Positions 23,598 to 30,613 of a stretch of DNA of 32,139 nucleotides are shown here, in pieces. This DNA comes from an uncultured Eubacteriales bacterium. GTDB lineage: Bacteria; Bacillota; Clostridia; Peptostreptococcales; Anaerovoracaceae. Every line of letters starts with the position of its first letter. The first letter of the stretch is position 1. The DNA is taken from NCBI GenBank assembly GCA_910583765.1, contig CAJTYS010000042.1, positions 1-32,139 of the forward strand. The letters run 5' to 3'. The position numbers were made by a program, and so were the translations under genes. A model generated the notes under the pieces. The model was not told where the DNA came from, made no database searches, and saw only the letters and a list, made by a program, of their open reading frames with translations.

Positions 23598-26276
23598 TTA
23601 TGATAATTTTCCTTCTACCATAGCCAGCCGCTCACATACTTTGGACAGCATGTCTTCGTACTTGGCCATTTTTTCTTTTTCTTCATTCACTACTTTTTCC
23701 GGCGCTTTCTTCACAAAGCCTTCGTTGGAAAGTTTGCCTTTCACCCGCTTCACTTCCCCTTCCAGCTTTTTCTTTTCTTTTGTGAGGCGTTCCAGTTCCG
23801 CCTGGTAATCCACCAGATCATCCAGAGGGATGAAAATTTCCGCCCCATCGATCACTGCGGACATGACTTCCTCTGGCACGTCTTTTTTGTCCTGAATAAA
23901 AGTGATCTCTGTGATGTTGGCCAGTTTTTTGATGTACCGCTCACCGGCCTTTACTGTCTCCATGGCATCGCCCTGGGCCAAAATCACGGCCCGCAGCTGT
24001 CTGCTCGGCGCTGCTTCTGCTTCCGCGCGGATGTTTCGGATGCTGCGGATGGCTTCCATGGCCATTTGCAGCTTTTTCACTTCTGCCTCAAAGGTCTGGG
24101 TCTCGTCATAGATTGGCCAGTGTTCTTTGATCAGGAAGTTGTTCGGGTTATCTTTAGCAGGCGCATCCTTTGGCAGGAAGCCCCAGATTTCTTCTGTGAT
24201 ATACGGCATGAACGGATGGAGCATGCGGAGCATGTCTTTCAGGGCTTTCACCAGCACGTACCTGGCTGTCGCCTTGTCTTCCTCATCATCGCCGTAGAGC
24301 CGGCCTTTTACGATCTCAATATACCAGTCACAGTATTCGTTCCAGATCAATTCGTAAACCCGCTGGCCTGCCAGTGCCAGATCAAATTTTTCCATGGTCT
24401 CTGTCACGTATTTGGCCGCACTGTTCACTCTGGACAGGAGCCATTTGTCTTCGTCCTGCAAGCCATTGTCAGTCATGGTCTTAAAGTTGCCCTCTTCATC
24501 CTGCAGGTTCATGATCACGAACCGAGACGCGTTCCACAGTTTGTTGGCGAAATTCCTGGCGCTTTCCAGCTTGTCCTCTTTGAAACGCATGTCGTTTCCC
24601 GGGGTGATGCCTGTGGTGAGCATGAAACGAAGGGCATCCGCGCCGTACTGATCGATGATTTCCAGCGGGTCGATGCCGTTTCCCAGGGATTTGCTCATTT
24701 TTCGGCCTTCCGCGTCTCTCACCAGGCCATGGACATACACATATTTGAACGGTGATTCGCCGGTGGTTTCCAGGGCGGAGAACACCATGCGCACTACCCA
24801 GAAAAAGATGATGTCGTATCCGGTCACCAGCACATCCGTTGGATAGAAATATTTCAAGTCTTCCGTTTCTTCCGGCCATCCCAAGGTGGAAAACGGCCAC
24901 AGCGCAGAGGAGAACCAGGTGTCCAGCACATCCTCGTCCTGCTTCAAATTGGTGCTGCCGCACTTGCCGCACTTGTCAGGCGCAGTCTCTGCCACCATCA
25001 GCTCTCCGCAATCCTGGCAGTACCATGCCGGAATCCTGTGTCCCCACCAAAGCTGCCGGGAAATGCACCAGTCCCGTATTTCTTCCAGCCAGTGCAGGTA
25101 AGTCTTTTCAAACCGCTCTGGCACATGAACCAGTCTGCCGCTCTTAGCAGCTTCGATAGCTGGCTTGGCCAGTTCTTCCATGGCAACGAACCACTGATCA
25201 GAAAGCATGGGCTCGATGACTGTGCCGCAGCGATAGCATTCGCCTACTGGGATCACCTTGTCTTCTGTCTTTACCAGGTATCCGGCTGCCTCCAGATCAG
25301 CGACCCATGCTTTTCTGCATGCGTACCGGTCCATGCCCTCATATTTTCCTGCCAGGCTGTTCATAGTCGCGTCTTCGTTGATGCAGCACAAGCTTTCCAG
25401 ATTGTTTCTCTGTCCCACTTCAAAGTCATTGGCATCATGAGCCGGCGTGATCTTCACTGCGCCAGTCCCTTTTTCTGGATCTGGATACGGGTCCGCGATG
25501 ATGGGGATCTCCCGCCCTACCAGAGGCAGGATCACGTTTTTGCCCACCATGTCTTTGTATCGTTCATCCTCTGGATGCACAGCAATAGCGATATCACCGA
25601 ACATGGTCTCTGGTCTGGATGTGGCGATGACTACCCCTTCCCCGCCATCTGCCGCCGGATAGCGGAAGTACCAGTATTTCCCGTTCTTATCTTCATGTTC
25701 CACCTCAGCGTCAGAAAGGGATGTGCCGCATTTTGGGCACCAGTTGATGAGGCGGTTCCCTCTATAGATATATCCTTTTTCATAAAGCCTTACAAAAAAG
25801 TGATTGACGGCTTTGTTGCAGCCTTCGTCCATGGTAAAGCGTTCTCTGCTCCAGTCGCAGGAGTCTCCCAGCTTTCGGCACTGTTTGGTGATCTTTCCAC
25901 CGTAGATCCGTTTCCAGTCCCAAGCACGTTTCAGAAACGCTTCTCTGCCAATGTCTTCTTTTTCAACGCCTTCATCTTCCCGCAGCTTTTCTACTACCTT
26001 TACTTCTGTGGCAATGCTGGCGTGGTCGCTTCCTGGCAGCCATAATGCGCTGTAGCCCTGCAGCCGCTTGAATCTAGTCAGCACGTCCTGAAGTGTCTGG
26101 TCCAGGGCATGTCCCATGTGCAGCTGGCCTGTGATGTTTGGCGGCGGCATGACGATGGTGAAAGGTTTTTTGTCAGGGTCTCTTTCTGCCTTGAAAGCGC
26201 CGTTTTCTTCCCACATGTGATAGATTCGATCTTCAAAATCTTTTGGATCATAAGTTTTCGCGAGATTTTTTTCCAT
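23598..26276 (-). CDS. valS: Valyl-tRNA synthetase
   Basis: Class I synthetase of 892 residues. The ATP-binding HIGH-type motif reads HMGH (residues 53-56 in PPNITGQLHMGHALDQ), and the KMSKS loop is GRKMSKSLGNGIDP in the second third. The editing (CP1) domain lies between, with GTGAVKITPAHDANDFEVG, and paired Cys sites (CPKCGTS, CQDCGE, CGKCGS) suggest zinc binding. The protein ends with the ValRS coiled-coil arm. AGGAG lies seven bases before the ATG. A T-box leader upstream couples expression to uncharged tRNA-Val. It heads the group valS-folC-lipid kinase-GNAT-SSB-like. Confidence 0.98.
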   Translation of the reverse strand: MEKNLAKTYDPKDFEDRIYHMWEENGAFKAERDPDKKPFTIVMPPPNITGQLHMGHALDQTLQDVLTRFKRLQGYSALWLPGSDHASIATEVKVVEKLREDEGVEKEDIGREAFLKRAWDWKRIYGGKITKQCRKLGDSCDWSRERFTMDEGCNKAVNHFFVRLYEKGYIYRGNRLINWCPKCGTSLSDAEVEHEDKNGKYWYFRYPAADGGEGVVIATSRPETMFGDIAIAVHPEDERYKDMVGKNVILPLVGREIPIIADPYPDPEKGTGAVKITPAHDANDFEVGQRNNLESLCCINEDATMNSLAGKYEGMDRYACRKAWVADLEAAGYLVKTEDKVIPVGECYRCGTVIEPMLSDQWFVAMEELAKPAIEAAKSGRLVHVPERFEKTYLHWLEEIRDWCISRQLWWGHRIPAWYCQDCGELMVAETAPDKCGKCGSTNLKQDEDVLDTWFSSALWPFSTLGWPEETEDLKYFYPTDVLVTGYDIIFFWVVRMVFSALETTGESPFKYVYVHGLVRDAEGRKMSKSLGNGIDPLEIIDQYGADALRFMLTTGITPGNDMRFKEDKLESARNFANKLWNASRFVIMNLQDEEGNFKTMTDNGLQDEDKWLLSRVNSAAKYVTETMEKFDLALAGQRVYELIWNEYCDWYIEIVKGRLYGDDEEDKATARYVLVKALKDMLRMLHPFMPYITEEIWGFLPKDAPAKDNPNNFLIKEHWPIYDETQTFEAEVKKLQMAMEAIRSIRNIRAEAEAAPSRQLRAVILAQGDAMETVKAGERYIKKLANITEITFIQDKKDVPEEVMSAVIDGAEIFIPLDDLVDYQAELERLTKEKKKLEGEVKRVKGKLSNEGFVKKAPEKVVNEEKEKMAKYEDMLSKVCERLAMVEGKLS

Positions 26277-26349
26277 GTTGTGCTCCTTTTCTATATTTTT
26301 GGTGCGGGCGGACGAAAGCCTGAAATTGGCCTTTGCGTTTCCTTCTATG

Positions 26350-26562
26350 AAAAAACCGCCCTTTTTCTGCTAAAGGACGGATCAGTTCCGCGGTACCACC
26401 TTTATTCCGCTGCCATTAGGCAGCGACTCTCATTTGCTGGTCAAGACTCCAAAGCAACCTTGGGAAAACGCGTTTCTTAAAGACCTTTCAGCCAAGGGCC
26501 TTCTCTCTGCTAAGCGCTGGTTTTCTTACTCCTCTTTTTCATCGTCTAGTATTGAATTGCAT
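26350..26562 (-). promoter_or_regulatory. T-box riboswitch controlling valS
   Basis: On the minus strand the T-box AAGGTGGTACCGCGG lies at 26388-26402. It is followed by the terminator stem CCGTCCTTT...AAAAAGGGCGG and a U-run (26350-26380). Upstream, CGCTGCC and GGCAGCG (26409-26426) form stem III, and the longer 5' part can form stem I with an AGAGA element. A candidate Val specifier codon GTC lies at 26445-26447 (GGAGTCTTG), but I did not fold the structure. Uncharged tRNA-Val would pair with the T-box and allow read-through. Confidence 0.95.
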
Positions 26563-26568
26563 AGGACT

Positions 26569-26596
26569 AGTTTAACGGATTACGGGGAAATGTCAA
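26569..26596 (-). promoter_or_regulatory. Promoter of the valS T-box transcript
   Basis: A perfect TTGACA (26591-26596) with TAAACT (26569-26574) 16 bases downstream on the minus strand. The transcript would start near 26562, just before the T-box stem I. Confidence 0.7.
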
Positions 26597-26717
26597 GGGG
26601 GAAATAGAAAAACCACGGAACCGTTTTTGCCTGAGGCGTTAAGTCTCCCCTCCTTTTATGCTTTTTATTTCTTACAAGACATTTCTCTAAATTTTTGTGA
26701 AAAAATACGATTTTCTC

Positions 26718-26746
26718 TTGAAAAAAGTCCGATTTCATACTATAAT
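26718..26746 (+). promoter_or_regulatory. Promoter of the marR-MATE operon
   Basis: TTGAAA (26718-26723), 17 bases, then a perfect TATAAT (26741-26746). The spacer contains one copy of the repeated AAGTCCGA element, so repressor binding there would block RNA polymerase. The transcript has a long leader of about 130 bases before the ATG at 26886. Confidence 0.85.
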
Positions 26747-26773
26747 ACCTTTCAGACTTTAAGTCCGAAATCA
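26725..26773 (+). promoter_or_regulatory. Candidate MarR operators
   Basis: AAGTCCGATTTCA (26725-26737) and AAGTCCGAAATCA (26761-26773) are direct repeats 36 bases apart, differing at two central positions. The second is also half of an inverted repeat: TTTCAGACTT (26750-26759) and AAGTCCGAAA (26761-26770), 10-bp arms with one mismatch around a single base. One site is within the promoter spacer and the other just after the -10 box. Confidence 0.7.
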
Positions 26774-26885
26774 GACCTTATGGCAAAACAAACATTACTC
26801 ACCGCAGCTCTTTTAAGGAGGGTTCGGTTTAAAACGCTACGGATATTGCCAGCCATATTTTCTACGAATAACGAAAGGACACTTT

Positions 26886-27371
26886 ATGACAGAACATCAC
26901 AAAAACAAAAGCGAGCAATCCAGCCTCACGGAATTCAATCAGATCCACAAGGAAATGGACTCACTTTATCACACCATGGCACTGAACCTGAACCTTTCCG
27001 ACAGCGCGTTTATCATCTTATATGCGCTGTACGAACAAGAGGACGGCTGTCTGCAAAAGGATATTTGCCATGATTTTTGTGTAAGCAAGCAAACAATCAA
27101 CTCTTCGATCAAAAAGTTGGAACAACAAGGTTATGTTTTACTAGAGCAGGGCAGCGGACGAGACAAACGCATCCTTGTCACAGCAAAGGGCCGCCAGCTT
27201 TTGGAAGAAAAGATTCGCCCTGTCTTTGAAATGGAACAGCAGGCGTTTGCCCAAATGGAATCTGAGGAAATCCATACGTTGCTGCGTCTGAACCGGAAAT
27301 ACTGCGATATGCTCCGAGAGCAGATGAATGCACGGCAGCCTTTTTCCAATCAGACAGACGCACTCAGATGA
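26886..27371 (+). CDS. MarR-family transcriptional regulator
   Basis: A 161-residue winged-helix protein, likely a dimer. The DNA-binding part reads LYALYEQEDGCLQKDICHDFCVSKQTINSSIKKLEQQGYVLLEQGSGRDKRILVTAKGR: helix-turn-helix then wing, as in MarR/SlyA proteins. Terminal helices form the dimer interface. GAAAGGA precedes the ATG. It is 37 bases upstream of a MATE exporter gene, and repeats in its promoter are candidate operators, so it probably represses itself and the exporter until a drug-like ligand binds. Confidence 0.93.
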   Translation: MTEHHKNKSEQSSLTEFNQIHKEMDSLYHTMALNLNLSDSAFIILYALYEQEDGCLQKDICHDFCVSKQTINSSIKKLEQQGYVLLEQGSGRDKRILVTAKGRQLLEEKIRPVFEMEQQAFAQMESEEIHTLLRLNRKYCDMLREQMNARQPFSNQTDALR

Positions 27372-27408
27372 ATGATTTGACCAGCAAAATTAAGATGGGA
27401 GGCAGTTT

Positions 27409-28737
27409 ATGAGAATTCAATTATCTGACCACTTTACATACAAGCGGCTGCTGCGTTTTGTCATCAGCCCGATTTTAATGATGGTTTGCACGTCCATGTA
27501 CAGCATTGTGGACGGCATTTTTGTGTCGAATTTTGTAGGCAAAACGCCATTTGCCGCAGTCAATTTGATCATGCCCATTATGATGGGCGTTGCCTGTATT
27601 GGTTTCATGTTCGGGACTGGTGGAAGCGCTATTGTGGCAAAGACCTTGGGCGAGGGAAAACAGGAGCAGGCAAATCGATATTTTTCCATGCTCATTATCG
27701 CTACGGCAGCGCTGGGGCTGTTCTTTTCCTGTTTGGGGTTCCTGTTCATCCGGCCGATCTCCATAGCCCTGGGAGCAGAAGGTGAGCTACTGGAAAACTG
27801 TGTGATCTATGGACGCGTTCTCTTTGCCGCAGAACCATTTTTCATTTTACAGAACACATTCCAAAACTTCTTCGCGACTGCCGAAAAACCGGCAATGAGT
27901 TTAAAGGTTTCCCTGTCCGCGGGCTTGACGAATTTTGCCTTGGATTTTCTCTTTATTGTCGTCTTTCATTGGGGCATCGTAGGCGCGGCCCTTGCCACAG
28001 CGCTGGGCCAAGTGGTGGGAGCCCTCCTGCCTCTTGTTTATTTTTCAAGGAAAAACACTAGCCTGCTAAGGCTGGGAAAGACCACGTTTTATGGCTGGGT
28101 GCTGCGAAAGGCCTGTACCAATGGCTCTTCGGAAATGGTAACAAACCTTGCCATGTCCATTGTGAACATCTTGTATAATTTTCAGCTCATGCGGGTGGCT
28201 GGTGAAAATGGCGTCGCGGCCTATGGCATCATCATGTACGTGAATTTTGTTTTTACCTCTGTCTTTTTGGGTTATGCCATTGGAAGCGCTCCAATCACGT
28301 CCTATCATTATGGTGCCGCCAATCACCTTGAGCTGCGGAACATGCGCAGGAAAAGCCTCGCCCTTATGGGCGGCGGCGGAATCTGCATGGTGCTCCTCGC
28401 CCAGATTTTTGCTGTGCCGCTGGTAATGATTTTCGCTAGCTATGACGCTGAGCTTTTTGCCATGACCTGCCACGGCTTTCGATTGTATTCCATCGCTTTC
28501 ATGATGATGGGCATCAGCATATGGGCGTCTTCTTTCTTCACGGCTCTGGGCAACGGCTTGATCTCCGCAGTGATTGCGTTTCTGCGAACCATTGTTTTTG
28601 AATGCGGATGCATCCTGATCCTCCCTTATTTCTTGGGACTGAATGGCGTATGGCTGTCCATTGTCGTGGCAGAGAGCATGTCTGTGCTGATCAGTGGGAT
28701 CTTTCTGGCGGCAAAAAAGGGCAAGTACCACTATTGA
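27409..28737 (+). CDS. MATE-family multidrug exporter under MarR control
   Basis: A 442-residue membrane protein with about twelve helices. MATE features are SIVDGIFVSNFVGKTPFAAVNLIMP in the first helices, GTGGSAIVAKTLGEGKQEQANR after them, and GIVGAALATALGQVVGALLPL in the middle. The branch resembles MepA-like exporters, which often lie behind a MarR gene. GGGAGG precedes the ATG. The exporter and repressor form a two-gene operon. A terminator hairpin overlaps the last codons. Confidence 0.93.
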   Translation: MRIQLSDHFTYKRLLRFVISPILMMVCTSMYSIVDGIFVSNFVGKTPFAAVNLIMPIMMGVACIGFMFGTGGSAIVAKTLGEGKQEQANRYFSMLIIATAALGLFFSCLGFLFIRPISIALGAEGELLENCVIYGRVLFAAEPFFILQNTFQNFFATAEKPAMSLKVSLSAGLTNFALDFLFIVVFHWGIVGAALATALGQVVGALLPLVYFSRKNTSLLRLGKTTFYGWVLRKACTNGSSEMVTNLAMSIVNILYNFQLMRVAGENGVAAYGIIMYVNFVFTSVFLGYAIGSAPITSYHYGAANHLELRNMRRKSLALMGGGGICMVLLAQIFAVPLVMIFASYDAELFAMTCHGFRLYSIAFMMMGISIWASSFFTALGNGLISAVIAFLRTIVFECGCILILPYFLGLNGVWLSIVVAESMSVLISGIFLAAKKGKYHY

Positions 28738-28760
28738 TGGCCTTGCCCTTTTCCGCTTTT
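28713..28760 (+). terminator. Terminator overlapping the 3' end of the MATE gene
   Basis: AAAAGGGCAAG (28715-28725) pairs with CTTGCCCTTTT (28742-28752), followed by CCGCTTTTTAA. The left arm lies in the last coding codons and the stop codon (28735-28737) is in the loop, so translating ribosomes could affect folding. Confidence 0.75.
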
Positions 28761-28844
28761 TAATTTGGGACATTGCCCTGCTTCTGACTCAGAGCAGAAA
28801 GCGACCGTTGCCGCAGTTTACCTGGCGCTCTACTGTTCCCATTG

Positions 28845-29219
28845 TCATTTCAGCGCATTTCCACAAAGCTTGTCCGCAGCAAGGGAAGCGTTAGGCTGAA
28901 AATAAAGGTCTCTGCCCTTGTTACTTTCATACATGAAATCTTTCAGGGGTTTGCTGGTATATTTCGTGAAATCACCATAGATCGCGAATCTTACGCCATA
29001 ATTGATGAATTTCTGTGAGATCTCACCTGCCAAGCCAGTGCTGAGCACAAAAAAATCCTCTGCGATCGCCTCTTTATTGATTGCGATATTCGTACAGCCG
29101 GTTTCATACTTAACTGTCATGATCAAGTCCAATGCGGATTGAACGTCTGTGATCAAGCGTTCATCGCTATGGATGACCGCGGCTTCTATATGATTGTTTT
29201 TTACGATTTCTGTTTTCAT
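28845..29219 (-). CDS. DUF4180 domain protein
   Basis: A 124-residue protein of unknown function. The segments DERLITDVQSALDLIMTVKYETGC, EDFFVLSTGLAGEISQKFINYGVRFAIYGDF and YTSKPLKDFMYESNKGRDLYF match the DUF4180 family as I remember it; the fold is reported to be related to STAS-like domains in similar families, which I cannot confirm here. An AGGAGG site precedes the ATG. It has a terminator upstream, which ends the neighbouring nuclease gene, so it is probably a single-gene unit. No functional hint comes from the neighbours. Confidence 0.8.
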   Translation of the reverse strand: MKTEIVKNNHIEAAVIHSDERLITDVQSALDLIMTVKYETGCTNIAINKEAIAEDFFVLSTGLAGEISQKFINYGVRFAIYGDFTKYTSKPLKDFMYESNKGRDLYFQPNASLAADKLCGNALK

Positions 29220-29247
29220 TGTTTACCTCCTCTATGATACTCGTATG

Positions 29248-29284
29248 AAAAAGCAAGGCGCTGATTTGACAGCTAGGCCTTGCT
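29248..29284 (-). terminator. Terminator of the Rpn-like nuclease gene
   Basis: On the minus strand AGCAAGGC (29284-29277) pairs with GCCTTGCT (29259-29252), followed by TTTT. It lies 32 bases after the nuclease stop codon and upstream of the DUF4180 start. Confidence 0.85.
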
Positions 29285-29315
29285 CTTCGTTACCGTTTCT
29301 ATCAATCTGCCACCT

Positions 29316-30263
29316 TTAGTGGATGTCAGCTTGAATCTCCAAAATCTTATTCATCGGCACTTCCGTCAACTCTTGGATCGCTTCCACTGTCCAATTCCTT
29401 TTCAGCAATTTCCTGACAAGTTTCCGTTCTTTCTCTTCTGCTTTTTTCGCTGCCCTCGCAGCCCCTCTTTCCTCAGCTTCTTCCTCCCGTATCTCATAAA
29501 GTTCTTCCAATGTGATGCCCGCTAGCATGTTGATCACCTCGCTCCCGTGTTTCCTCAAAAAATCTTCCAATATCCCATCTTTCACACAACTCTCAATGCT
29601 CGCCAAAATCGCTTCGTCCCGGTTCATCCCGTCCAGCCTCAAGTGGTTCCGCACGCGCTCTATGAACCAGGCGTACTGTTTCAGCGTGGGACTGCGCTCC
29701 AGGATCTGATGTCCTTTGTGATAATTGATATTGATCACCTTCACCGCCGCTTCGATCATGGATTCGTTCCCATCAAGGCTCGGAGCGTTCCCTCCGAACA
29801 GATGCTGCACGGTTTCCAAAGGCTTGTCCTTGGTGCCGTTGTACAAAACGTACAGACGAGGGACCGGCAGCGGGCATCTAGCTTCCTTGTAGAGTTCCTT
29901 GTCGGAAACGATCTTTTCGTAGACTCGGAACACGTAGGCCGCTTCCCGAGCAGGCATGTTTTCGCTCCAGGTGGACATGTGCTCCACTACAGAAAGCGGA
30001 CTGAAATCGTACCGAAAGGCCAAATCGTTTTGCCTGCGCCTGTACAGCGCCCCCTGCAGCGTGTCGATCTCGATCTTTCCTTCGTCCTTCCTATCTGTCC
30101 CTTCCAAAGCGTTGAGCAATTCCAAGGCCGCCCTTTTCTCGCTGAACAGCAAACGAAACATGCCGTCCTTGAATTCCCGATTGCTGGTGTATTGAGCCGT
30201 GTTTTCTTTCAGTATAAGGCTTTTGCCTTCTGTTTGCAAGATATAATCGTCTAAAAGTTCCAT
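29316..30263 (-). CDS. Rpn-family / PD-(D/E)XK nuclease-like protein
   Basis: A 315-residue protein of the recombination-promoting nuclease/transposase-like PD-(D/E)XK family. Visible features are the N-terminal REFKDGMFRLLFSEKRAALELLNAL, the nuclease core RRRQNDLAFRYDFSPLSVVEHMSTWSENMPAREAAYVFRVYEKI (catalytic Asp and Glu; many relatives read EHQS instead of EHMS) and PRLYVLYNGTKD. The C-terminal third is a charged, Glu/Lys/Ala-rich helix ending in a VEAIQELTEVPMNKI segment common in this family. AAGGGG precedes the ATG. Such genes are numerous in Clostridia, spread by transfer and have poorly known roles. Its promoter and terminator are its own. Confidence 0.85.
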   Translation of the reverse strand: MELLDDYILQTEGKSLILKENTAQYTSNREFKDGMFRLLFSEKRAALELLNALEGTDRKDEGKIEIDTLQGALYRRRQNDLAFRYDFSPLSVVEHMSTWSENMPAREAAYVFRVYEKIVSDKELYKEARCPLPVPRLYVLYNGTKDKPLETVQHLFGGNAPSLDGNESMIEAAVKVININYHKGHQILERSPTLKQYAWFIERVRNHLRLDGMNRDEAILASIESCVKDGILEDFLRKHGSEVINMLAGITLEELYEIREEEAEERGAARAAKKAEEKERKLVRKLLKRNWTVEAIQELTEVPMNKILEIQADIH

Positions 30264-30310
30264 GTGACACCCCTTTTGATTTAGTTGTTTCTAAATTTTG
30301 GAATACATAT

Positions 30311-30339
30311 AGTATCGCACAAGAGAAACGGTTTGTAAA
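30311..30339 (-). promoter_or_regulatory. Promoter of the Rpn-like gene
   Basis: TTTACA (30334-30339) and GATACT (30311-30316) with 17 bases between, on the minus strand, about 50 bases upstream of the start codon. Confidence 0.6.
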
Positions 30340-30414
30340 TATATAACTGTAATAATTTTGAATTTCAAACACATAAAAAACGCAAACCATCATGATACAA
30401 GACTCCCTATAATA

Positions 30415-30433
30415 TGGCACCCGAGGACCAGCC
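30415..30433. repeat. 19-base repeat, copy 1
   Basis: TGGCACCCGAGGACCAGCC. An identical copy lies at 30574-30592 inside the palindrome downstream of spoIVA. This copy stands alone without the palindrome arms, so it may be a remnant of a second element. Confidence 0.9.
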
Positions 30434-30520
30434 AACAGCATCAACAACAACGCCCACACCTCAACAATGACACCCTCAACTCACACCCCACAAAGTCACC
30501 AAACTACCCATCCCAAAAGC
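30434..30520. other. Strand-biased low-complexity tract
   Basis: Of 87 bases on the plus strand only 5 are G and 8 are T (by my count), so about 85% are A or C. The reverse strand is a G/T-rich tract with several GGG runs. There is no convincing open frame. It lies between the two copies of the 19-base repeat. Confidence 0.85.
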
Positions 30521-30524
30521 CAAA

Positions 30525-30613
30525 AGGAGGATGTTTGATGAAAGCGGCCTCCGCAGGGTGCGCAACCGAAGGTTGGCACCCGAGGACCAGCCGCTGGAAT
30601 CAAACATCCTCCT
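30525..30613 (-). terminator. Long palindrome at the end of spoIVA
   Basis: AGGAGGATGTTTGAT (30525-30539) and ATCAAACATCCTCCT (30599-30613) are perfect 15-base inverted repeats; the second arm reaches the spoIVA stop codon. Inside them the sequence can fold further: GGGTGC/GCACCC, CAACC/GGTTG with a TTC loop, and AGCGGC/GCCGCT. On the minus strand TTTTGGCTTTTGG follows, so it may act as a terminator, but its size and inner repeat suggest a palindromic element. Confidence 0.7.
30574..30592. repeat. 19-base repeat, copy 2
   Basis: TGGCACCCGAGGACCAGCC, identical to 30415-30433 and 159 bases from it. It forms one side of the inner stem of the palindrome. Confidence 0.9.

Noticed and set aside
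25038..26045. 335-codon forward frame opposite valS
   Set aside because: Antisense to a conserved synthetase; no domain pattern could be recognised in the translation.
26627..27073. Forward frame overlapping the marR promoter and start
   Set aside because: It runs through the promoter and operators and is out of frame with the clear MarR protein.
14084..28737. The two MATE genes as a duplication
   Set aside because: The proteins differ throughout, have different neighbours and belong to different branches, so a recent duplication is not supported.
30416..30592. CRISPR array or retron RNA
   Set aside because: Only two repeat copies 159 bases apart, no cas genes and no reverse transcriptase in the window.
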